This document shows, piece by piece, positions 1 to 5,121 of a stretch of DNA of 5,121 nucleotides (position 1 is its first letter; each line of letters starts with the position of its first letter). The notes beneath the pieces were generated by a model. The model worked only from the letters and a program-made list of their open reading frames with translations. It did not search any database and was not told the DNA's origin. Source of the DNA: Solimonas_A sp035476855 (GTDB lineage Bacteria > Pseudomonadota > Gammaproteobacteria > Nevskiales > Nevskiaceae); contig DATILC010000070.1 in NCBI GenBank assembly GCA_035476855.1, positions 1-5,121 of the forward strand, read 5' to 3'. Made by a program: the position numbers and the translations under genes.

Positions 1-31
1 GGGCGAAGCTGCCCCGCGTCCGTCGCCGAGC

Positions 32-505
32 TCAGGCCATGCCGGCACGGCGGTAGAGCTTGTGCATCACGAACAGCGGGCCGATCAGCAGGAACACCAG
101 GTCATCGGCCAGCGAGGGCTTGGCGCCCTCGATCTTGTGGCCGACCAGTTGCACCGCCCAGGACACCAGCCAGACCGCGACGCCGATCCACAGCAGCGAC
201 TGGCCAGCTGCCTGGATGCCGAGGATGCCGGCGATCGAGGCCGCGAACCAGAGCGCCATCGCCAGCAGGCTGCCAGCTGACAATCGCAGGTAGAACAGCG
301 CGGTCAACGGCGCGAGGATCGTCACCGGATTGACCCAGGGCGCGACTTCCGCGGACAGGCCCAGCCAGCGGCCGACCGGGATCAACCACAGCAGCGCCAG
401 CGTCGAGAAGAAGATCGCGGGCACGCAGAGATAATGGATCCAGGCGTTGACCGGGTTCTGGTGGCTCTTCTGGTACTCGTCGAGGAACTGCTTGAGGCTG
501 CGCAT
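32..505 (-). CDS. DUF962 / Mpo1-like small integral membrane protein
   Basis: Predicted 157-residue membrane protein of the DUF962 (YGL010w/Mpo1-like) family. Yeast Mpo1 is an iron-dependent dioxygenase in alpha-oxidation of 2-hydroxy fatty acids; the role of bacterial members is mostly unassigned, so lipid oxidation here is only a family-based guess. The family's N-terminal signature is visible as Y11, H15, N20, H24 and P29 (SHQNPVNAWIHYLCVP), and the second signature as W116, Q119, G122, H123, E126 and P130 (WAVQLVGHKIEGAKP). These conserved histidines are the likely metal ligands. Hydrophobic segments lie at about 26-44, 59-73, 78-97, 104-122 and 134-150, ending in a basic tail. The ATG at 505 is chosen because a GGAG at 512-515 precedes it by 6 nt and the family signature begins right after it. 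An in-frame ATG at 517 and a GTG at 613 inside the palindromic repeat are less likely. It lies 276 bp downstream of recJ on the same strand, so co-transcription is uncertain. Confidence 0.87.
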   Translation of the reverse strand: MRSLKQFLDEYQKSHQNPVNAWIHYLCVPAIFFSTLALLWLIPVGRWLGLSAEVAPWVNPVTILAPLTALFYLRLSAGSLLAMALWFAASIAGILGIQAAGQSLLWIGVAVWLVSWAVQLVGHKIEGAKPSLADDLVFLLIGPLFVMHKLYRRAGMA

Positions 506-511
506 CGGTGT

Positions 512-515
512 CTCC
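512..515 (-). promoter_or_regulatory. Shine-Dalgarno that fixes the DUF962 start
   Basis: On the minus strand GGAG is followed by the 6-nt spacer ACACCG and then ATG at 505. The alternative ATG at 517 overlaps this motif and has no comparable site in front of it, so the shorter 157-residue protein is preferred. Confidence 0.65.
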
Positions 516-536
516 ATTCGATGCGCACATGCTGCC

Positions 537-573
537 TGCCGGGGGCCGGCAACACTGTCGCCGGGGCGACAGT
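537..573 (-). repeat. two tandem GC-rich hairpins upstream of the DUF962 gene
   Basis: Two perfect inverted repeats lie back to back. The first has arms TGCCGG (537-542) and CCGGCA (546-551) with a 3-nt centre. The second has 9-nt arms ACTGTCGCC (554-562) and GGCGACAGT (565-573) separated by 2 nt, which as RNA would form an 8-bp stem with a 4-nt loop. Neither is followed by a T-run on the minus strand, so an ordinary intrinsic terminator is unlikely. They end 32 nt before the DUF962 start codon and could be a leader structure or an operator dyad. Function is unknown; only the symmetry is certain. Confidence 0.6.
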
Positions 574-608
574 CGGCCCGGTAAATTCGGCCCAAGCAAA
601 GCAGTTCA

Positions 609-737
609 GCCACGGATTACGCGGATCAACGCGGATTTAAAAGATTTTTGGGCAGGTCCGTATCCACCGCTCGGATAATCGGCGGTGGCGCCGCAAATGA
701 TTGATCTTGATCCGTGTTCATCCGCGTAATCCGTGGC
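609..737. repeat. palindromic dispersed element, copy A (long form)
   Basis: Outer arms at 609-636 and 710-737 are inverted repeats matching at 26 of 28 positions and enclosing a 73-nt centre. Each arm begins GCCACGGATTACGCGGAT at its outer edge and contains three GGAT units spaced 9 then 10 bp from outside inward (614, 623 and 633 on the left). The centre carries a smaller, almost concentric inverted repeat, CCACCGC (664-670) and GCGGTGG (682-688), with an 11-nt loop. The element is more AT-rich than the flanking genes, contains no convincing gene, and starts 44 bp after the recJ stop. Its right arm and flank (707-740) closely match 4914-4947 in copy B. It resembles non-autonomous palindromic intergenic repeats (REP/MITE-like); the family name and mobility are not established here. 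Confidence 0.85.
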
Positions 738-781
738 AAACAAGCTTTTGGGGTTTCAGATCAACAGGCTAACGGCAGCCC

Positions 782-2482
782 CTACAGCGCCTGCAGATGC
801 TCGATCCGCAGGTCCAGCGACTCGTTGCCCTGCCAGCGATTGACCGCCAGCATGAACACCGCGTGCAGCCGGCCGCGCGGGCACAGGCGCTCAGCGCCGC
901 CGAAGTCCACCGCGGTCAGCGGCGGGCCGCCGTCCGGGCCGCGCAGGCGGTACTTGGCGTGACGGCCGTCGGCGCCGATCAGGCGCGCATCCAGCACTTC
1001 GAAGGCCCCTTCGAACAAGGGCTCGGGGAAGTCCTGGCCCCAGGGGCCGGCGGACTCCAGCAGGCGCGCGGTGTCCAGTTGCAGTTCGCCGGCGGACAGC
1101 TCGCCGTCGGTTTCCAGCGCACGCTGCAGGTCTGCCGGCGACAGCCGTTCACCGCAAGCCGTGTCGAAGGCCGATGAAAACTCCTCGAAGCGGTCTTCGC
1201 GCAGGCTCAGGCCCGCTGCCATCGCGTGACCACCGAAGCGCTCGATCAACCCCGGGCGCTGCGCGTCGATGGCCGCCAGCACATCGCGCACATGCAGGCC
1301 GCGGATCGAGCGCGCCGAGCCCTTCAGCAGGCCCTCCTCCTGGGCCCGCGCGAACGCGATCGCCGGACGATGGCGCCGTTCCTTGATGCGCGAGGCGACC
1401 AGGCCGACGATGCCCTCGTGCCAGCTGTCGTCGAACAGGCAGATGCCGACCGCCTCGCTGTCCTCGCAGAGCAGCTCGGCCTCGTCGCTCATCTGCGTCT
1501 GCAGCTCGCGGCGTTCGCGGTTGAAGCGGTCCAGCTGCGCCGCCAGCTCCTGTGCCTGGGCCAGGTCCTCGGTCAGCAGGCACTCGATGCCGGTGCGGAT
1601 GTCATCGAGGCGGCCGGCGGCATTGATGCGCGGGCCCAGGGCGAAGCCGAGGTCGGTGGAGGTGATGCGGGCCGGCTCGCGCCCGGCCAGCTTCAGCAAG
1701 GCCAGCAGGCCCGGCCGCGTGCGGCCGGCGCGGATGCGGCGCAGGCCGTTCTCGACCAGGATGCGGTTGTTGTAGTCCAGCCGGGCAAGATCGGCGACCG
1801 TGCCCAGCGCCACCAGGTCGAGCCAGTCCGACAGGTTCGGCTCCGGTCGCTCGCGGTATGCCCCGGCCAGGCGCAGCATCGAGCGTACCGCCAGCAGCAG
1901 GTAGAACATCACGCCGACGCCGGCCAACGCCTTGGAGGCGAAGCCGCAGCCCGGCTGGTTGGGATTGACGATGGCTTCCGCCGGCGGCAGCTCCGGCCCG
2001 GCCAGGTGGTGGTCGGTGACCACCACGCGCATCCCCAGCGCCTGCGCATGGCGCACGCCGGCGAGGCTGGCGATGCCGTTGTCCACCGTCACCAGCACGC
2101 GCGCCCCCGTAGCCGCGGCCAGTTCCGCCAGCGCCGGCGACAGGCCATAGCCCATGCGGAAACGGTCGGGAACGACATAGGAAACGTTCGCAGCGCCCAG
2201 GGCACGCAGGCCCAGCACGCCCAGCGCGGTGCCGGTGGCACCGTCGGCGTCGTAATCGCCGGCGATGACGATGCCCTCGCCCTTGACGATGGCATCGAGC
2301 AGTACCGCAGCCGCAGTGTCGATGCCCTGCAGGCCCGAAGGCGGCAGCAGCTGCTTCAGATCCAGCGACAGCTGCTCCGGCTGCACGCCACGCGCGGCAT
2401 AGAGCCGCTGCAGCACCGGATGCAGGCTATCGGGGAAGGCGGCAGTGTCGGCGCGCGGACGCGCGCGGATCAGCAGGGACAC
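782..2482 (-). CDS. recJ: single-stranded-DNA-specific exonuclease RecJ
   Basis: Cytoplasmic 5'-3' single-strand DNA exonuclease of the DHH phosphoesterase superfamily. It acts in RecF-pathway recombination, mismatch repair and base-excision repair. The 566-residue length fits the family (E. coli RecJ is 577). The metal-binding motifs appear in order: GDYDADG (75-81), VDNG (133-136), DHH (157-159), GTVADLA (227-233) with D231, and GPRINAAGR (283-291). The DHHA1 part follows with EGIVG (356-360), GSARS (388-392) and FGGH (416-419), and then the C-terminal OB-like region. No key residue is missing. The start is a GTG at 2482 with no clear Shine-Dalgarno; there is no ATG upstream in frame nearby, and the next methionine (110) would remove the first catalytic motif. 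It is divergent from the MAPEG gene across 113 bp. Only the exact start is uncertain. Confidence 0.96.
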   Translation of the reverse strand: MSLLIRARPRADTAAFPDSLHPVLQRLYAARGVQPEQLSLDLKQLLPPSGLQGIDTAAAVLLDAIVKGEGIVIAGDYDADGATGTALGVLGLRALGAANVSYVVPDRFRMGYGLSPALAELAAATGARVLVTVDNGIASLAGVRHAQALGMRVVVTDHHLAGPELPPAEAIVNPNQPGCGFASKALAGVGVMFYLLLAVRSMLRLAGAYRERPEPNLSDWLDLVALGTVADLARLDYNNRILVENGLRRIRAGRTRPGLLALLKLAGREPARITSTDLGFALGPRINAAGRLDDIRTGIECLLTEDLAQAQELAAQLDRFNRERRELQTQMSDEAELLCEDSEAVGICLFDDSWHEGIVGLVASRIKERRHRPAIAFARAQEEGLLKGSARSIRGLHVRDVLAAIDAQRPGLIERFGGHAMAAGLSLREDRFEEFSSAFDTACGERLSPADLQRALETDGELSAGELQLDTARLLESAGPWGQDFPEPLFEGAFEVLDARLIGADGRHAKYRLRGPDGGPPLTAVDFGGAERLCPRGRLHAVFMLAVNRWQGNESLDLRIEHLQAL

Positions 2483-2545
2483 AGGCGGATGACGGGCTGG
2501 TTACGGGCGGCCAAGAGTAACCGACCGGCCCCGGCGGCGCTGGTC

Positions 2546-2560
2546 CCGCTACAGTAGCGG
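2546..2560. promoter_or_regulatory. 15-bp dyad between recJ and the MAPEG gene, possible two-way promoter or operator
   Basis: CCGCTAC and GTAGCGG flank a single A, giving a perfect dyad in the divergent intergenic region. Because of the symmetry, each strand carries a -10-like hexamer: TACAGT on + (2550-2555) and TACTGT on - (2556-2551). These would give leaders of roughly 34 nt for the MAPEG gene and 60 nt for recJ. A weak TTGGAT lies 16 bp upstream on the minus strand (2573-2578); I see no good -35 on the plus strand. It could instead be a repressor site or a short hairpin with a CAG loop. This is an inference from position and symmetry only. Confidence 0.35.
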
Positions 2561-2595
2561 CCAGACTGAACCATCCAACCAACCGGGAGCAACCG

Positions 2596-3021
2596 ATGTC
2601 CGCCGCCAACCCCATGCTGGGCCCGACGATCGCGCTGGTGCTGTGGACTTTCGCGATCTGGGCCTGGATGTATGCCACCCGCATCCCCGCGATCCTGCAG
2701 TCGAAGATGAAGCTGGACCCGATGGCGCCACGCGGCGAGCAGATGGCGCAGCTGCCGGCGCCGGTGCGCTGGAAGGCCGACAACTACAACCACCTGATGG
2801 AACAGCCGACGCTGTTCTACGCGGTGACGCTGGCGCTGGCTGTGGCGGGTGACGCCACGATGGCCAGCCTGGCGCTGGCCTGGACCTATGTCGGGATGCG
2901 CGTGCTGCACAGCCTGGTGCAGGTGCTGGTCAACATCATCCAGCTCCGCTTCGCGCTGTTCTTCCTGTCATCGCTGGTCCTGCTGGCCCTGACGCTGCGC
3001 GCGGCGATGCTGGTGCTCTGA
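2596..3021 (+). CDS. MAPEG-family integral membrane protein
   Basis: A 141-residue protein of the MAPEG family (membrane-associated proteins in eicosanoid and glutathione metabolism, PF01124). Eukaryotic members are trimeric glutathione transferases or leukotriene synthases; most bacterial members have no defined substrate, so none is assigned. The diagnostic loop is visible at 61-75: ADNYNHLMEQPTLFY, with N65, E69, Q70 and P71. A second conserved stretch, RVLHS (102-106), precedes N113 and R118. Four hydrophobic helices fit about 9-30, 71-86, 90-113 and 117-140, as expected for the fold. The ATG at 2596 is supported by GGGAG at 2585-2589 with a 6-nt spacer. It is transcribed alone to the right and converges with thrC, 52 bp between stop codons. 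It is complete, with no sign of damage. Confidence 0.9.
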   Translation: MSAANPMLGPTIALVLWTFAIWAWMYATRIPAILQSKMKLDPMAPRGEQMAQLPAPVRWKADNYNHLMEQPTLFYAVTLALAVAGDATMASLALAWTYVGMRVLHSLVQVLVNIIQLRFALFFLSSLVLLALTLRAAMLVL

Positions 3022-3029
3022 AACAGAAA

Positions 3030-3063
3030 GGCCCGGTGCCTGCCGCAAGGCAGGCACCGGGCC
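3030..3063 (-). terminator. thrC: intrinsic terminator of thrC (stem shared with the convergent MAPEG gene)
   Basis: A perfect 15-bp stem: GGCCCGGTGCCTGCC (3030-3044) pairs with 3049-3063 around a GCAA tetraloop on the plus strand (TTGC on minus). On the minus strand it begins 10 nt after the thrC stop and is followed by TTTCTGTTT (3029-3021), a U-rich tail. In the rightward direction the stem lies 8 nt after the MAPEG stop but is followed by ATGACC with no U-run. Termination should therefore be strongest for thrC, and for the MAPEG transcript the stem may mainly protect the 3' end. Confidence 0.88.
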
Positions 3064-3073
3064 ATGACCGCGA

Positions 3074-4195
3074 TCAGCGCAGGTGCGCCAGCAGCGCCTG
3101 CTCGACGGCACCACGCTCGGCCGGCACCTGGATCAGGCCCTGCAGGCCACCCTTGACGATGATGTCCGGATCCTTGAGGCCGTTGCCGGTCAGCGTGCAG
3201 ACCACGGTGGAACCATCGGCAATCTTGCCGGCCTTGATGTCGCGCAGCGCGCCGCACAGCGAGGCCGCCGAGGCCGGTTCGCAGAACACGCCTTCCTTCT
3301 CGGCGAGGAAGCGCTGGGTCTTCAGGATCTCGTCGTCGGTGCATTCGTCGAACCAGCCGCCCGACTCCTCGCGCACCACCCAGGCCTGCTTCCAGGACTG
3401 CGGATGGCCGATGCGGATTGCGGTGGCAACCGTCTCCGGCTCATCGACCGGACCGCCGCGCATGAACGGCGCGCTGCCCGCGGCCTGGTAGCCGAGCATC
3501 TTCGGGCGGTTCGCGGTCAGTGCCGCGGTCGAGTAGTTGCGCAGTTCCTGCGGCAACGTGTTGGCGCCGGTGGCGAAGCCGGAGACTTCCGAGTAGCCGA
3601 TCCAGTGCGCAGTGATGTTGCCGGCGTTGCCGACCGGCAGGCAGTGGTAGTCCGGCGCGCGGCCCAGGGCCTCGACGATCTCGAAGGCGGCGGTCTTCTG
3701 GCCCTGCAGGCGGAACGGGTTGATCGAATTGACGATCGTCACCGGCGCGGTCTCGGCCACTTCCTTGACCAGGCGCATGCCGTCGTCGAAGTTGCCGTGG
3801 ATCTGCACCACCACGGCGCCATGGACCACGGCCTGGGCCAGCTTGCCCAGCGCGATCTTGCCTTCCGGGATCAGCACGAAGGCGGTGATGCCGGCGCGCG
3901 CGGCGTAGGCGGCGGCGGCGGCGGAGGTGTTGCCGGTGGAGGCGCAGATGATCGCCTTGCTGCCCTCATGCACGGCCTGGGTCACGGCCGAGGTCATGCC
4001 GCGGTCCTTGAACGAGCCGGTCGGGTTGAGGCCCTCGAACTTGACGTAGATCTCGCCGCCGAAACCGGCCAGCCCGGGGATGTTCTCCAGCTTGATCAGC
4101 GGCGTACGGCCCTCGCCCAGCGAGATCGCACGGACCTCCGGGGCAAACGGCAGGCGGGAACGGTATTGGTCGATCAGGCCGGTATAACGGGTCAC
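3074..4195 (-). CDS. thrC: threonine synthase
   Basis: PLP-dependent enzyme converting O-phospho-L-homoserine and water to L-threonine and phosphate, the last step of threonine synthesis. The 373-residue protein resembles the shorter Bacillus-type threonine synthase (about 350 residues) rather than the longer E. coli type (about 430). Visible motifs are EGRTPL (27-32), NPTGSFKDRGM (57-67) with the Schiff-base lysine K63, the phosphate-binding STGNTSAAAAA run (86-96), GKLAQAV (117-123), NPFRLQGQKTAAFE (159-172), VGNAGNITAHW (188-198) and LTGNGLKDPD (335-344). A tail of about 25 residues follows. The start is a GTG at 4195 with a weak GAGA (4203-4206) seven nt upstream; the first residues VTRYTGLIDQY match the family N-terminus, and the open frame further upstream has no homology and overlaps the acetyltransferase gene. 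It is last in the hom-GNAT-thrC cluster, 34 bp after the GNAT stop, and ends at the terminator 3030-3063. Confidence 0.96.
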   Translation of the reverse strand: MTRYTGLIDQYRSRLPFAPEVRAISLGEGRTPLIKLENIPGLAGFGGEIYVKFEGLNPTGSFKDRGMTSAVTQAVHEGSKAIICASTGNTSAAAAAYAARAGITAFVLIPEGKIALGKLAQAVVHGAVVVQIHGNFDDGMRLVKEVAETAPVTIVNSINPFRLQGQKTAAFEIVEALGRAPDYHCLPVGNAGNITAHWIGYSEVSGFATGANTLPQELRNYSTAALTANRPKMLGYQAAGSAPFMRGGPVDEPETVATAIRIGHPQSWKQAWVVREESGGWFDECTDDEILKTQRFLAEKEGVFCEPASAASLCGALRDIKAGKIADGSTVVCTLTGNGLKDPDIIVKGGLQGLIQVPAERGAVEQALLAHLR

Positions 4196-4229
4196 GTCGG
4201 GTTCTCGATGGGTGCAGAAAGAGTGGATT

Positions 4230-4850
4230 TTACGCGAGTTTGCATTCGAGGCCGGCCTTGACCGCCGGCCAGTCGCTGTCGATGACGCTGAAGTACACCG
4301 AGTGCCGCAGGCGACCGCCCTGCACCAGCATGTGGTTGCGGAACGTGCCTTCCTCGGTCGCGCCGATGCGCGCCAGGGCCGCACGCGAGCGCTGGTTGTT
4401 CGAGTCGGTCTTGAACTCGACGCGGATCAGGCCCAGGGTCTCGAAGGCATGGCGCAGCAGCAGGTACTTGGCTTCGGTGTTGGCGGCGGTACGCTGGTAG
4501 GCCGGGCTCAGCCAGGTCGCACCGATCTCGGCCCGGCGATGCGCCGTCTCGATCTGCATGAAGCGGCTGCTGCCGATCACGCGGCCGCTACCCGGCTGGA
4601 CCAGCACGAAGGGTAGCGCGTGACCGGCGGCCTGCCAGGCCAGTGCGGTGTCCACGAAAACACGCATGCCTTCGGGGGTCGAGTGATCCTGCGGCATCCA
4701 TGCCCAGATGGCCGGATCGGTGCCGGCCGCGGCCAAGGCCTCGACATGCGGCAGACCCAGCGGCTCCAGGCGCACGTGGCGGCCGGCCAGGGTGACCGGC
4801 TCCAGCTTCAGTGGCGTAAGGGCAAGGCTGGCGTAGTGCTCAGGAGACAT
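4230..4850 (-). CDS. GNAT-family N-acetyltransferase (RimJ/RimL-like)
   Basis: A 206-residue acetyl-CoA-dependent acyltransferase of the GNAT superfamily, RimJ/RimL-like Acetyltransf_3 subgroup; the acceptor is unknown. The fold shows as VTLAGRHVRLEPL (19-31), a strand PFVLV (80-84), GRVIGSSRF (89-97), ATWLSPAYQRTAANTEAK (111-128) covering the acetyl-CoA pyrophosphate loop, LLLRHAFETLGLIRVEFKTD (130-149), N151/N152 with RSRAALARIGA (154-164), and EEGTFRNHML (166-175). The usual glycines of the Q/RxxGxG loop are replaced in QRTAAN; from memory this is tolerated in the NTEAK subgroup, so activity is still expected. The ATG at 4850 is the best start though no clear Shine-Dalgarno precedes it; frames extending upstream run through palindromic copy B and are not credible. 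It lies between hom and thrC in the same direction and is probably co-transcribed with thrC. Confidence 0.88.
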   Translation of the reverse strand: MSPEHYASLALTPLKLEPVTLAGRHVRLEPLGLPHVEALAAAGTDPAIWAWMPQDHSTPEGMRVFVDTALAWQAAGHALPFVLVQPGSGRVIGSSRFMQIETAHRRAEIGATWLSPAYQRTAANTEAKYLLLRHAFETLGLIRVEFKTDSNNQRSRAALARIGATEEGTFRNHMLVQGGRLRHSVYFSVIDSDWPAVKAGLECKLA

Positions 4851-4866
4851 GTTGAGAAGCTTTTCT

Positions 4867-4944
4867 GCCACGGACTGACACGGAAAACACGGAGAAACGA
4901 CGACGCCAGCTTTTTGATCCGTGTTATCCGTGTAAATCCGTGGC
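4867..4944. repeat. palindromic dispersed element, copy B (short form)
   Basis: Arms at 4867-4894 and 4917-4944 are inverted repeats matching at 24 of 28 positions around a 22-nt centre. Each arm has the outer GCCACGGA and three CGGA-type units spaced 10 then 9 bp from outside inward, the reverse order of copy A. The right side (4914-4947) matches copy A 707-740 over an equal 34-bp length, apart from one base inserted in one place, one lost in another, and a C/T change. The large centre of copy A is absent. The element begins 20 bp after the hom stop codon and ends 16 bp before the GNAT start, so it fills most of that 114-bp gap and would form a long hairpin in any hom-GNAT-thrC transcript. 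No T-run follows on the minus strand. Confidence 0.85.
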
Positions 4945-4964
4945 AAAGATTTTCTTGCTGTCCG

Positions 4965-5121
4965 TCAGTCGAACTTCTCGACGCGGAAGCGCGCGATGCC
5001 TTCGCGCACGAACGGCAGGGTCTGCATCTCCGCCATCGCGGTATCCAGGCGCGCTTCCGGCACCACCGAGGTGATCAGCGCCACCTTGGCATCCTCGCCA
5101 CCCTGCGGCTCGCGCTGGATG
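4965..5121 (-). CDS. hom: homoserine dehydrogenase, C-terminal ACT-domain end (partial)
   Basis: The last 51 codons of a leftward gene that continues past the window edge, ending in TGA at 4965-4967. The translated tail begins IQREPQGGEDAKVALITSVV and ends ARFRVEKFD. This pattern (I-Q-x-E followed by a short acidic loop, a strand V-A-L-I-T-S, a helix with regularly placed Ala/Met, then F-V, and a final R-x-R-V-E) is that of the C-terminal ACT domain of monofunctional, threonine-inhibited homoserine dehydrogenases. The enzyme reduces aspartate semialdehyde to homoserine. The fused aspartokinase-homoserine dehydrogenase of the ThrA type lacks this C-terminal ACT domain, so a separate aspartokinase is implied. 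The position upstream of thrC supports the call. The catalytic part is outside the window, so identity rests on a short stretch plus context. Confidence 0.8.
   Translation of the reverse strand, partial: IQREPQGGEDAKVALITSVVPEARLDTAMAEMQTLPFVREGIARFRVEKFD

Noticed and set aside
1..31. GGGC/GCCC pair at 1-14 as a possible terminator of the DUF962 gene
   Set aside because: The stem is only 4 bp with no T-run visible and the sequence is cut off by the window edge.
506..613. N-terminal extension of the DUF962 protein from a GTG in the arm of copy A
   Set aside because: The added residues are Arg/Cys-rich and unlike the family, they cross the tandem hairpins, and a good Shine-Dalgarno serves the ATG at 505.
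609..737. Copy A as a CRISPR fragment
   Set aside because: The repeated units are short, 9-10 bp apart with no spacers between them, and are arranged as an inverted pair, not as regular direct repeats separated by unique spacers.
1226..2557. Long plus-strand open frame (443 codons) opposite recJ
   Set aside because: It is fully antisense to a well-supported recJ, has a low-complexity Q/R/A/G-rich translation with no family motif, and is typical of stop-poor antisense frames in GC-rich genes.
3909..3926. GCG triplet run resembling a microsatellite
   Set aside because: It encodes the conserved alanine run of the STGNTSAAAAA motif in threonine synthase, so it is explained by the protein.
3083..4261. 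Plus-strand open frame (392 codons) opposite thrC
   Set aside because: The translation is rich in G, A, R, H and D, with a poly-Gly stretch mirroring the threonine synthase Ala run. It shows no recognisable domain and is an antisense shadow.
4196..4384. N-terminal extension of threonine synthase overlapping the acetyltransferase gene
   Set aside because: The added 63 residues are Arg/Ser-rich with no homology and overlap coding sequence of the upstream gene. The GTG at 4195 begins the conserved family N-terminus.
4851..4946. N-terminal extension of the acetyltransferase starting from a TTG inside palindromic copy B
   Set aside because: The extra 32 codons would be translated from the repeat element, carry no GNAT homology and need a weak start codon. 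The ATG at 4850 fits better.

Overview
The window is GC-rich chromosomal DNA whose genes have strongly G/C-ending codons. It looks like a gammaproteobacterium, most likely of the Xanthomonadaceae (Lysobacter/Luteimonas/Stenotrophomonas type). That assignment is an inference from base composition and the style of the proteins; no rRNA or other marker gene is present. No phage, transposase, CRISPR or toxin-antitoxin gene is visible.

Layout from left to right. Bases 1-31 are too short to interpret. A leftward gene (32-505) encodes a five-segment membrane protein of the DUF962/Mpo1-like family. Its upstream region (506-781) holds two tandem GC-rich hairpins and a 129-bp palindromic repeat element (copy A). 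A leftward recJ (782-2482) encodes the single-strand-specific 5'-3' exonuclease. A 113-bp divergent intergenic region follows, with a perfect 15-bp dyad that may be a two-way promoter. A rightward MAPEG-family membrane protein gene (2596-3021) converges on thrC. Between those two lies a perfect 15-bp-stem terminator.

The right third is a leftward threonine-biosynthesis cluster. It holds the 3' end of a homoserine dehydrogenase with an ACT domain (4965 to beyond the window), a GNAT acetyltransferase (4230-4850) and threonine synthase thrC (3074-4195), closed by the terminator at 3030-3063. Homoserine dehydrogenase makes homoserine and threonine synthase converts phosphohomoserine to threonine. 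The kinase step (thrB) between them is not in this stretch; the acetyltransferase gene sits there instead. A second, shorter copy of the palindromic element (copy B, 78 bp) lies between hom and the acetyltransferase gene.

The protein-coding content is ordinary. The most notable signal is the pair of dispersed palindromic elements. Each arm is built of three CGGAT-type units spaced 9-10 bp apart, and length changes in one arm are mirrored in the other. Both copies sit just after a leftward stop codon. No new enzymatic or defence system is evident.
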